Assembly (NCBI GenBank): GCA_034509425.1
Contig: JAVTVJ010001876.1
Location: 62,001-126,000, forward strand
Reading direction: 5' to 3'
DNA length: 64,000 nt
Source of the DNA: Eopsaltria australis
Lineage: Eukaryota > Chordata > Aves > Passeriformes > Petroicidae
Position 1 is the stretch's first letter. Every line of letters starts with the position of its first letter. Made by a program: the position numbers and the translations under genes. Below, in pieces: positions 1 through 11,800 of the stretch. The notes below the pieces were generated by a model. The model saw only the letters and a program-made list of their open reading frames with translations, ran no database searches and was not told the origin of the DNA.

Positions 1-2689
1 TGAGAAACATGGTACGTATGGAACAATCGTCCTGTGAACTTCCCCGGCTCCCAGCCCACTGTGGCTCAGACACTTCCTGAGCCACAGATCATATTTGTGT
101 TCATCAGCCTTTGATGGATTTTTTTTCTTTCCATGAATTCATCTAGTTTTGAGCCCATGCAACTCTGGGCAATGATTTCACAATTTAATTATGTTCTGCA
201 TGAAGGAGTGCCGCCTATGTTTATTTTAAACCTGCTGCCTGGTCAGTTCTTATGGAGCTGCCTAGTCTTGTGCTATGAAAAAAGACACTTCTCATTTCCC
301 CATGACTCTGTGCACACCTGTGTGATATTCCTGCAGCTTAGTCCACGCCAAAGAATGTTTTCTCTCTGCTTGGAACCATTATCTGCCAGAGATCCCATTA
401 ACATCCTTTTCTGAACAGTTTCTAGCACTTCTGCTCACTTAGGGAATGGAACCAGGCAGAGTGTGGGCAGAATCTGAGCTGTGGGTAATGATACTTTCTT
501 TCATTCTCTGTTTCTTTTCTAATTAAACTCAGGATTTGATTTGCCTGCGCTGAGCCTGGTGTGGCACTTTCACAAAGCTCCAGGCTTCTCCCCAAACTGA
601 AGCAGCCCGTTCAGAGCCCACCACTAAGTGCCATCCGTGCTGCTTTCCAGCAACTTGCTTAGCAGCAGTGATTTCATGTCCCATCATCTTCCCTGACTCA
701 ACAGTGAAAAATGATCCTTCTTCAGTTCTTCACAGGGAGCTCTCACCTTGAATGCTATAAATAGACCAGTGACATCAACCATCACATCTTTGAGAGGATA
801 CAGCAAAATACCAGCACTAGGGGCACTCCCCCTGTGAAAACAGGCACCCTCTTCCTTCCCTTTGCTCTCCTTCCCCTCCCCTAGCAAACATTCCCTGGGA
901 GGATCCAAACCCTTTGGAAACACCCCATGTCCTGCCAGTGCATCACCAGTGTGCTTCATCTCAGCACCCCGCAGCTGATGCTGGAAGGTGCCGACACAGA
1001 ACCTTCCCCTGCTTTGCCTGATGAACACTGACACGAACACTGCACTGAGCATGTTTGCAAGAAATCGTGGAGCTTTGTGTTATCATCTAGTTTCCACTTC
1101 TTCCTCCAAGTCTGTCTTCTACATCCAAAACAAGACTAACAGTGGGCTGTTACAGTGCTTCACCCGTCTGTATCTGCTTCCAGTACCTGCAAACTGAAGT
1201 GCCCAAACCAAAGTGCCGAAACAGAGCTCAGAGCTGCTGCAGCATTTACCTGCCCTCAGAGCTCTGAACCCATCTCAGCCTTGTCCTGTCTCCTGAAGGA
1301 CACATCTGCTTTTATGGTGTCTTTGTGGGAGCAGAGCCCTCCCAAGCTCTAGCAGGGCACTTGCAGCACTTTGTGCCCCCAAACACAGGCATCAGCTGTG
1401 GGGCTGTGCAGAGGCTGCCATGCAGTGTGTCACAGGTGTCCCTGCACAGGAGCAGGGCTCACAACAGAAGCCAGGTGCGAGCAATGCCACATTGCAGAGC
1501 CCATCCAGTGCACCCTCAGCCATGCCATGGCTGGCTGGTCCCTGGCCTGTTCTCGTCCCAGAGCCTTGCTCAGAGGCTGAGCCCATCACCTCCTCCAGGC
1601 TCTGGGAGATGTGCTCACCCAGGCCAGGCCCTGCCAGCAGCTTTGCCAGCAGAGCAGGGCATGCAAGAAGATGGCTGGGCAAGGGATGACTGCACCCTAG
1701 AATAGGAAGGGAAGCAGCAATGAACAGGCAAGGCCTGGATGGAGCTGCAGAGTGTCCCCAGATCTTGTGTCACCCAGGTGGCTACCAACACAATCCTGTC
1801 TGCTCAGACCTGTCTGGGATGCGTGGCTCAGGCAGGACGTGTGGCAGAGGGCAGCTGTCATCATCGTGATGTCTCTGAACCAACTCAGAGCAAGGGGCTT
1901 TGAGCACACAGCCTGATGTGTGCAGCAATGTGGGCACAGAGTGGGCACGGCCATCCAGCCACAGGCTGTCCCTGCTCTGTGCCAAGCACATGAGGCCAGG
2001 GCTCTGGCTGCCCATCCTGTTCCACTGCTGCCAGTGCCCCTCAGCTGGCTCATGATACTCTCAGGGGCACAGCAGCGCAGAGACAGGCGGGTGGGAGCTG
2101 CTCCTCACCCAGCTCTCCTGAGCAGTACCCGTGGCACAGCATGCGCAGTGCCCGGTGACTGCTGCCACCAGAGTGCCGAGGGAAAGCTTGGCTGGCAGAC
2201 ACAGCAGAGGCACAGAAAACTCTTGTGCATGCCAAGCCCAGCCAGACAATGCTTTCTCAACCTCCCAGAAAGAAAAGTGGCTGTACCCAAAATCCCCAGA
2301 CCTAGAAGGTGATGGCCTCCTGCGTCTCCCTGCTCAGCACTGTTCACCCTGGCTCTTCACTGAACCTGTGTCAGGTTCAGGGCTCCTTTTGCTGTCCCTC
2401 CCTACAAGCGCATGCAAGCCAAGAGCTTCTGCCTGCTGGCCAGTCCTGATTGTGCCAGAGCCCTCCAGAGGCTCTGCCTGCTCTGTGCACCGGGATACCT
2501 GCATTACCCAAGGACATGCCCCTCCTGCCATGTCTTAAATTTACCAAACTGTCCTGGCTGCTGCATGGATCCAACTCATGCCTGTTCATCTCCCACCCTG
2601 GAACTCTCCTGGGTCACCCTACCCACTCCCTTTTCCCCAGTAGTATCACCAGGCCCCTGCCTCATCAGTGCTCCAGCCTGCACCCCTAC
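1..2689 (-). other. DCHS1 intron 6 (partial)
   Basis: Intronic on the minus strand, downstream of coding exon 6. I searched both strands for further cadherin motifs (LDRE, DxNDN) and saw none. No repeat, RNA gene or promoter is recognisable. Reading frames here are short and unlike known proteins. Confidence 0.7.
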
Positions 2690-2877
2690 CTGCACTGTTA
2701 GCTCCTGACCACTGCCCACGTGGAGGAAAGCAGGAGCGTTGTCATTCTCATCCAGCACAGTGACATAGATGGTTCCGGTGGCACTGCGGGGTGGTGCTCC
2801 CCCATCCTGCACAATCACCAGGAGCTGGAAGCTGGACTGCTGCTCCCGATCCAAGCTGTGCTTGGTGCTGACCTCTC
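2690..2877 (-). CDS. DCHS1: DCHS1 coding exon 6 (EC11 end and EC12 start)
   Basis: 188 nt, completing residue 1144 and running to 1206, ending in phase 0. The acceptor is CTCACAG|GAGAGG and the donor CAG|GTAGGG. It encodes LDREQQSSFQLLV, the linker VLDENDNAPAF and GQELTVQ. A CR1 element in the same orientation lies about 15 bp upstream of the acceptor. Later exons are outside the window. Confidence 0.92.
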
Positions 2878-5800
2878 CTGTGAGAGAGAATCCCAGAAGG
2901 GTTTGGGTTGGAAGGGACCTTCAAGCCCATCTTGTTCCACCCTGCTGCCATAGGCAGGGACACCTTCCACTATCCCAAATTGCTCCAAGCCTTATCTAAC
3001 AAGGCCTTGAATACTTCCAGGGATGGGGCAGGCACAAGAAGTGAGAACATAGATAAGGGGGAACACAGTTCAGCCCACAAGCTGCCTCAGAGCAGAGCCT
3101 GTGCTCAGCTGTGTTATTCAGGTGTGTTGCTGGAGCCCAGCACTGCAGGGGCAGTAAGGTGAATATTCTGCTGCTGCATTGGCCTGGCCGCCACCAGTGC
3201 TGCCCTGCCCTGGGCTTTCTCACCAGCTGGCCCTACCCAGGACGCCAGGAGTCTCTCACCTGTCTGTGTGTGGATAAGGAAGTTGGGGTCGTGCTGGAGC
3301 AGGCGGTAGGTGAGTCGGCTGTTCTGCCCTGCGTCCCGGTCGCTTGCCATCACCCTTCCCACGCTGCTGCCAGGAGCCTGGTTCTCAGGCACGGTGAAGA
3401 AGTACCGCTCCTCGCTCAGCCGGGGGCTGTTGTCATTCTCATCAGTGATGCTGATCCGCACGGTGCTGGTGCCCGTTTTCCGCGTGTCGGCCGCAGCCCC
3501 GGTGCCTGCCACCGAGGCCAGCACCGTCAGCACGTACAGGTCCCGCGTCTCCCGGTCCAGGGCACTCTTGACGTACAGCCAGCCGCTCTCAGGTACGATG
3601 CCGAAGCTGGCAGCGTCCCCATCTGCACGCAGGTGGTAGGTGAGGGCCGTGGATTCCACATCATGAGCCAGGGCCCTCACCTGAAGGAAGCGGGTGGAGA
3701 CGGGCACACCCTCCTGCACCTCCACACGGTAGGTGAGAGTGTCAAAGATGGGCCCGTTGTCGTCCTCGGCTTGCACGTGCACCAGCAGCGTGAAGGTGGA
3801 GCTGAGCTGGGGAATGCCACTGTCCCGGGCCACGATGGCCAGGCTGTAGGCTGAGCTGGCCTCGTACTGCAGGGCCCCAAGGAGCCGCACTGCCCCTGAG
3901 GCACGCTCCACGACAAAGGTGCCCTCACCCCCCGACACCAGCTCAAAGGTCACCTGTCCGTTGGCACCGCTGTCACGGTCCTCAGCCTGCACGGTGTAGA
4001 CTGTAGTCCCAGGTTCTGTGGCCTCTGGCAGCAAGATGGAGTCGGAGGGAGTTGGGAATGCCGGCGCGTTGTCATTCACGTCTGATACGGAGATCTTCAC
4101 ACGTGTGTTGCTGTAGGCAGGGGGTGAACCGCTCCGGGCCTGCACATCCAGGATGAGAACTGACTGGGACTCGTGATCCAGAGGCAGGCTGGTGCGCAGC
4201 TGCCCCGAGGCCGAGTCGATGAAGAAGTAGCCATGAGGATCCCCCGAGGAGATGGAATAGAAGATGTCATCAGCATGACCTGAGGGCAAGAGGACAGAGT
4301 CAGGAGTGAGTTGCTATCCAGTTCACTCACTCAGCTCCATGGTCAGGACGCTGTGGTCCAAGGTGTGCAGCAGCCCTGTGCCCATGTGCACACAGGTGTG
4401 CATACACACTTGTGTAACCACAGGTGCTGGGCTGAGTGACAGTCGCAGGGTGCACATTCAGATGTGAGTGCGTGGAGCTCTCAGAGCAGGGCCACTCCAT
4501 GAGGAAGCGTGCTGGGTGCTGGACCTCAAGGATGGTGTGGGGACAGGGAAAGTGGCAACATGCAAAAGGGACAAGCCCGTACCTGGCGGGTTCTGGGCCT
4601 GGACAGCCCCCACGCTGGCGCCCTGTGGCATGTCCTCGGGCACGCTGAAGAAGTACTGAGCTTGCTCAAAGACAGGGGGTGACACTGTGCCCTCCACGAT
4701 GCTGATGTTTACCCGGGCATTCGGCTGTGCCTGCAGCCCCCCCCCATCCTGAGCAGAGATCACCAGCTGCACCAGGGTGTTGGCTTTGCCACTCAGAGAC
4801 CATGACAGAGAGATGACACCTGAGGAAGAAAGTCATTGATGTGGCATTGTGCTGTACCCCTGTCACCTGGCACCAGGGGACAGGCCAAATCATAAGCTGG
4901 AAAAGACAGACCAGAAGGGGCAGGAAACAATGTGCATCACAGTTGGAGCCCACCACAAAGGTCCTGGGGTGAATGAGTGGAGCTCTCCCAGGAAAGCCTC
5001 CCCAAATCCTCCGCACTTATTCTTACACCCAGTTCTGAGTTAAGCAGTGGTACAGGCTGCGGGACACGAGCCAGAAGGCAGGTCTTGGGAGAAGGAAAGG
5101 AGGGGAGAGAGCTTCCAATCTGGGGCACTGGGTGAGTGTCACAACACAGCAAGTGGGCCCTGGGCTGGCAGCGAGGCTCTGGGAGGGGATGTAGAAGTAA
5201 AGTACCATAATTGATTGGCCCTATAAAGAAGGTGGCCCTGCATTAGGAGGGCTGGTAGGGCTTGTCTCATTCCAGTCACCTGCTGGGAACTTGACAACCA
5301 GTGTGCAGATCCCCCAGTGTACCTTCCTGTCCTGCTGAGAGCCCCTGGCACCGCACGCCCACCTCCCCAGCAGAAACTGCTCTGGCTTGGAGCAGATGCA
5401 GCCGATGAGAACAGTGGGATCAAGAGTGACAGAGTTACAGAGGAGAGTTAACTGAGCTGGGGAAGAGGGGACTGGCAGGTACAAGAAAGGAAGAAGGACA
5501 TAGCCTGATGGAGCAAAGCATCAGCACACAAGAGAAAGGGTACAGTGAGCTGGGGATGGGGAATGGGGAGAGGAAGGAAGGCAGGACAAATGAAGAACAG
5601 AACAGGGAGCAGAAACAAAAAATCAGGAACAGAGTCTGGGAAGGACTTACCAGAGGCTAAGGAAGTTTAGCAGGGGAAGATGTGGCAGGGAGAGTAACAG
5701 ACGTACCCTGGAGACAGACTGCACTGCTGAGGTGGCCAAGCAGTGACACTCAAGCTGGTTTTGACACCTCCCACATCACAGTGCTCCAACTGCTGCCTGC

Positions 5801-8800
5801 TCTGGCTGCCTGCCAGTTCTCACCTGTGTCCTTGTTGAGGGAGAAGAGCGGGGGCGAGTTTCCCAGGACAATGCGGTACGTCACTCTCCCATTCAGCCCC
5901 TCGTCCTTGTCATGGGCAGTGACACGCAGCACAGCTGTCCCTGGCATGCTCTGTGTGCTGATGCTGGCAGCGTACTCCAGCGGGTAAAACACCGGCCGGT
6001 TGTCATTCGTGTCCTCCAGGAACACCTTCACATACACCATGGAGTTCAGGCCGCCCTGAGGAGGCACCAGATCAGAGACAGTGCAAGGACAGGAGCATCC
6101 CCTGCACAGTGCTGGGTCAGCAACACTGCACACGTGGCCTCGCTAGCACTCACCCCATCCACAGCAGTGATGGTGAAGTCGTAGGCAGACGTGCCCTCAT
6201 CGCGGTCCAGGGGCTGCACCGTGCACAGCTGCCCTGAGTGCTTGTCAATGCTGAACTGTGTGGGGACAACGCTGCCGATGCCAGAGCCGATGGAGTAGGA
6301 AAGGGAGCCAAATGCACCACTGTCTGCGTCTGTGGCTGTCACCTGTGTGAGGGTAGGCACTACCTGAACAGAACTCATCACCAGCCAGACCCAGCCCGGC
6401 AGCACCACCACACCCCAGTGCCACCCTCTGCTCCATGGCCACAGTTGCCACCATCCTCAGAGCTGGCTGTCATGATGCAGTAACTGTGACAGTGACAGTA
6501 ACTGTGGCTCTTGTCCCAGACCAGCCACTGCTGCTTCTGCAGGACATGCAGCACTGCAGCAGCAGCAGCCCCTGCACCTTTGTTCCTTCTTTTCTGCAAA
6601 GGCACTCAGGATGGGACAGGAAGAAAAATAACCCCCTGCCACCATGCCCCTGGCTCTGTCCTGCTCTCAGAGCTCTGCATCTAGCAGCCCCAGACACTGG
6701 GCATGAGGATGGAGGGTGGCACTGCTGTGACACTCCAGTCTCACATTGCCTGTAGCACAAGAACTGCACCCGCCCTAACAGACGTAGCAGGAGGATGAAT
6801 GCTGCTCCCTGCTTGCCCTCCCCAGCCCCTCCTTGGGCTCCTACAGAGCTCAGGTCAGCAGAAAACAACTCCTGACTCCACATCCCTGCCCACAGCTCCT
6901 CCACCAGCTGGGAGCTCCATGGAGAACAAAGCTGGGGGACAGAGCTGGGGGAAGGCAGCTGGGCCAGGCCCGGGTGAAGTGGAGTTCAGGCCTCGTCAGC
7001 CACAGCTCCTCCCCGCAGCAGCCATGGGGCCTCGGCTCTGCACGAGGAACGCAGGAACGCCACACGCGCGCCAAGCGGAGGGCCCGGCTGGGGGCTGCGA
7101 GCCCGGCCATCAGGGATGGAGGAACAGCGGTAAGGGGACACACAACAGCTGGGCCTGGAGCGAACAGCCAGCTGGGCAGGGCTGGGACCACCCTGTCCCA
7201 ACCAGGAGGGAGAGGCAGCACCTGCGACACCCCCAGCAGCCCTGCTGCCTGTGGTCGGAGGGGCTGTCTGCAGGGAGAAACTGAGACTCCATCTCCTGTG
7301 AGCACTAGGCTCCTGTGCAGAGGATCTGCTCCCCAGCCCTGCAGCAGCTGCCAGAAGAAGCGCCATGGAACAAGATCTCCCCTCCCCACTCCAGCTGCAG
7401 AGCACTTGGAAACACAGGTGCTGTGACAGAACTGGGTCAGGAGGCACCTTGGGAAGCTGGACCCACTCAGAGCTCACTGCCCCCCTCCCTACTGCCCCAG
7501 CCCATCTTCCTGGGGAGCTGCTCAGTAGAGAGTACAAATCTGACCTCACTGACACCACTGGAGCTCGTATGCAGGTTACCAGTACATGGCTCCCTGTTGG
7601 CTGTCATTACTGGGCTACAGCCTGTACCCACACCCCAATGTGCTCTGCCATGCCCGGGCTACAGCCCTGTACCCACACCCTGGTGTACCTCTGCCAGTCC
7701 CAGGGTTAGCTGCCAGCCTTCTCCACCACTGCAGATGGAAATGCATGTGACACTGATCAGCTGCCACAGTGACTGGAATAGCTACTATATGGTAAACTAA
7801 CATTTTTCTTTCCTCCAAAATGAATTACTTCTCACTACGAAAGTTACCCAGAATGCACCTCTGCCACTTTAATCACTGTACAGCAACACGCTTGGCTGCA
7901 GAGTGAGATAGTAGCTTCAGGCTCCTTCGGCCAGGGGCTCTGATGCTTCCAGAAGAGCCTCACTTCCCCACTGTAACCATCTTCTGATGGGTGCCACCCT
8001 TAGGAGCACACAAAGGGGGAAATCCAGCTTCCTGCCACAGGACCTGGGTCAGGTTTTAGGAACCGAGGAGCAACAGACGAGCTCTCACTATTGTGTAGTG
8101 CAGCACCACCTCCCTGGCAACTTCCTGGTACCCACAGCCATCTTCCAGCAAGATAACCAGTGGAGCCAGCAGTCTGGTATCAGAACCAGCCCTGGCTGTG
8201 CAGCCAGGACCAGGCATCCCATGTATCTTGTGCTTCACTTCCCCATCCTGTGGTGGCACCATCTGTGGACCACTGGTCCAACACAAAACTCTGCCCATAC
8301 GAGCCAGCACAGGGTCTAAGAGAGGTCACATCACTGGTGCAACCACAACTGGAGCCCTGCACCTGGTCCTTGTCTCCCTTGGATGGGTGATGCTAAACTG
8401 GTGCCTGGAGAAAAGCCACAGGAACAGCAAACACCTGCTGGACCAGGTAACAGTGCTGGCTGACTGTGGGCCCATTGGACACTTTGCTCTGTGCTCTGCC
8501 ACTGTGTGCAGAGGGAGGGGGGGCTGTGGCTGGTGCACCCCCAGTCCCAGCTCCCTGCCTGCGGATTGCTGACATGCCATGTGTGAATCCCATGGGATGG
8601 GGCTGGCTGACTGCCTGTGGGCAGCCCACGCTCAGCAGGGCCTGACACGAGTCCCAGGGACAGCAGGATCCCCGCTGCAGTTGAGTGATGCCTCCTGGGG
8701 ACTCCTGAGAGATTATGGCAGAGGTCCACCAGCCACCAGGTATGGCAACCACCTCATTTCAGCTGTCATGAGCTGCTGCAGACTCAGAGCACACGCAGTT

Positions 8801-11800
8801 TGGGACAGGGACACATTTTTAGCTGTGAGGGCAATTAGCCACCAAAAGGGCTCATTAAGGCCTGTGGTGAGCTCACCACTTGTGGAAATTTTTAAACCAA
8901 GCATGGACATTTTTCCAGGAACCTTGCTAGAAGCTAATGCAGGGCAGCCCCAGGCTCTGTATTTAGCATCTGCCCCAAATCTTGGATCCACAGCTGGTTT
9001 TACTGCAGCTCACTCATGAGACTTCTGATGTTTGCCTGAAAAAACGGAGGGAAACAGGGTCAAGTTGCCTGTAGAACTGCCCAGGAAACTCCACTGGGAC
9101 TGTGCCAGCCCTGCTGCTTGAATATGTGGGAGCAGGAGCCAGGGCTCTCAGCTTGAATGGCAGCCCCACTGCCCTCTCACCTCTGACTTCTGAATGGAGC
9201 CCACACAGTCACTAAAGGCTTTAAGCACAAGGACATCAATGCTCTACCAGGAGGCTCCTGACCAGAAGCTGCCAAGGACGCAGCAGTACCTGAGGAAGCC
9301 AGGACCCCTGGTCTCACAAAGGATTCCAATGTCCCTGCCAAGCAAGCGTGGCATGCAGCTGGATCTGCTGCTCCCCAGAAGGGAGCACTACCTTGGGATG
9401 TAGCAGCTGGCAGTAGTCGTGACTGCAGTGGCCATGAAGCAGCAGAGTCAGGATCCTAAAGGGAGTGAGGAAGAAGAGAAGCAGAGTACAGACCCTGGAC
9501 TGCAAGAAAGACTGCAGCTTTTACAGGGAACTGATCAATGGAAGGGATCTCATGGGAGGCAGCATTGAAGGCCAAGGCAGCTCAGGAAAGCTGGCAAGCC
9601 TTCAGGACAGCACACTCCAGAACAGCCCATCCCAGTGCTCAGGAAAACACAGAGAAGACAGCAGATGGCCTGGGCTCAACAGGGGCTTCAGGGCTAAGCT
9701 GCCATGCAAAAGGGAATTGGGATTGTTCAGCCTGGAGAAGAGAAGGCTCCAGAGTGACCTAATTGTGGCCTTACAGTACCTGAAGAGAGCCAACAATAAA
9801 GATGGAGAGCGGCTATTTAAAAGGGCCTGGAAAGACAGGACAAGGGAGAACAGCTTCCCACTGGCAGAGAGCAGGTTTAGATTGGATATTGGGAAGAAAT
9901 TCTTCCCCGTGAGAGTGGTGAGGCCCTGGCACAGGTTGTCCAGAGAAGCTGTGGCTGCCCCATCCCTGGAAGTGTTCTGAGTGTGGTTGGTGATTTAACA
10001 GCAGCAGGCCCAGGTAAGACTGGAACACTCAATGCCTCCTCCACCTCAGCCTCCACCAGCCTCCCAGGCCTCCATGCTGCTCAAAAGGGATCAGAGAGCT
10101 ACCAGAGAGGGGTGAAGATAGAGTCAGTATTTCTGTAAAGAGATTGATCCACGTGAATCCATGAATCCATGTGACTCAACAGGCTGCACTAATGGATGCT
10201 GACAGAAATGGATTTGTCAGGCTGCTCTTCATGTGTGGTGCAAATCAGGGGAGATCCCTGACAACTGGAGGAAAGTAAATATCACATCCCACCTTCGACA
10301 AAGGACAAAAGGATCATCTGAGGGTCTATGTTCTTGTCAGCCAGACTTTGGGCCCTGGGAGAATCATGGAGTGAGTCTTCTTGTAGCATGTTTTAGGCCA
10401 CATGAAGGATCCTGGAAGGGAAGAGCCATCATAGATTGACCATTCTGTTTGCTTTCTGTGGTGGAGTGATGGGATCTGGGGTCAAAGGGCTGACAGCTGT
10501 GGGTGACAATTGCTTTGACCTTAGGAAGGATTTTGACACCTTCTCCCATAGTCCTCATATTCAAGGCAGGATGTTATGGTTTGGAGGGCTGGGTGAAAGG
10601 TTGGAAGACAGGCTCCAGGGCAGAGGTCCATGAGCAGTGCTCTGCCTGGGGGCCATGATGAGGGAAGGGATCTGGATGAAACTGACAGAGGAAATACATC
10701 CTTTCTGTCAGATAATGGATGCAAATGAAAAGGATATGCCCTTGAGACCAGAGGATATGTTAAGGAACACAGGGGATGATCCTGATGCTGTGTTTTGAAG
10801 ACTTTGTGGACAGGTGTAGAAGAGGCTGCTACCATGGCAGGGTTTGGGGAACACACCTGGGGTACCTCCTGCTGAAATCACTCACTGCTCAGTGTAACTA
10901 CATAGGAACACAGCTGCTGGCATCCAATTCCCAACTGGATTTGAATCTGGCAAGGAATGTCAAAGTCAACAAGAAGGGCTTCTATAAGTACACTGGTGAC
11001 AAAAGGAAGGCTGGGTAAAATGCAGGCCCACAGCTGAAGGAGACCAGGGACCTGGTGACACAGGACATGTAAAAGACTGGTACTTAATGCCCTCTTTCCC
11101 TTACTCTCTCCCAGTAAGACAGGTCTTCACAAATCTCAGGTCTCAGTGACCAGGGTGAAGGACACCGCTGCCAGGCCCCTCACAATAAATGATCTTTGCT
11201 CAATCATAGCGTTTGGGAGGTGCCTGAAGACTGTGGGAAGGTAAATCTCTCTCCTATCTTCAAGAGTAAGCAGGAGAACCCAGGTAACTACAGAACAATC
11301 AGCGTCACCTTGATCCCTGGAAAACTGATGGAGCAGCTAATCCTGGAAACCATTTTTATGCATGGAAAGGGCATGAAAATCATCAGGAGTGGTGAGTACA
11401 GCTTCCCCTAAGGACAAATCATGCTTGATTCACTTGATAAATGACTGGCCTGGTGGATGACAGAAAAGGAGTGGATATTGTCAACCTGAAGTGCACTAAG
11501 TTCTTTGACACTCTTCCCCCATAAGCTCCTCATCCAGCTGAAAGGCTCCTGTCCAGAGAGTGGTGATCAGAGGCACAATATCCACTTGGAGGCCAGTAGC
11601 TAGCAGTGTACCCCAGGGGTCAATCCTGCGTCCAGTCCTTTTTGACTGCTTCCTTAACAACGTGGTTGATGATGCGGTGTGTACCCTCAGCATGTTTGCT
11701 GGTGACCCCAAATTGGGAGGAGTGGCTGATTTGCTAGAGGGTCATGCTGCATCTAGACAGCATTGAGAGGCTGAAAGGATGGATGAGATGCCTCCTAAAG

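Noticed and set aside
1..2689. Further DCHS1 exons
   Set aside because: No cadherin linker or LDRE motif could be found on the minus strand of this part, so it is treated as intron.
3111..3854. 247-codon plus-strand frame
   Set aside because: It lies antisense to DCHS1 coding exon 5, and its openness comes from the cadherin codons.
10230..11780. A functional reverse transcriptase gene
   Set aside because: RT-like peptides are split among frames with many stops; these are CR1 relics.
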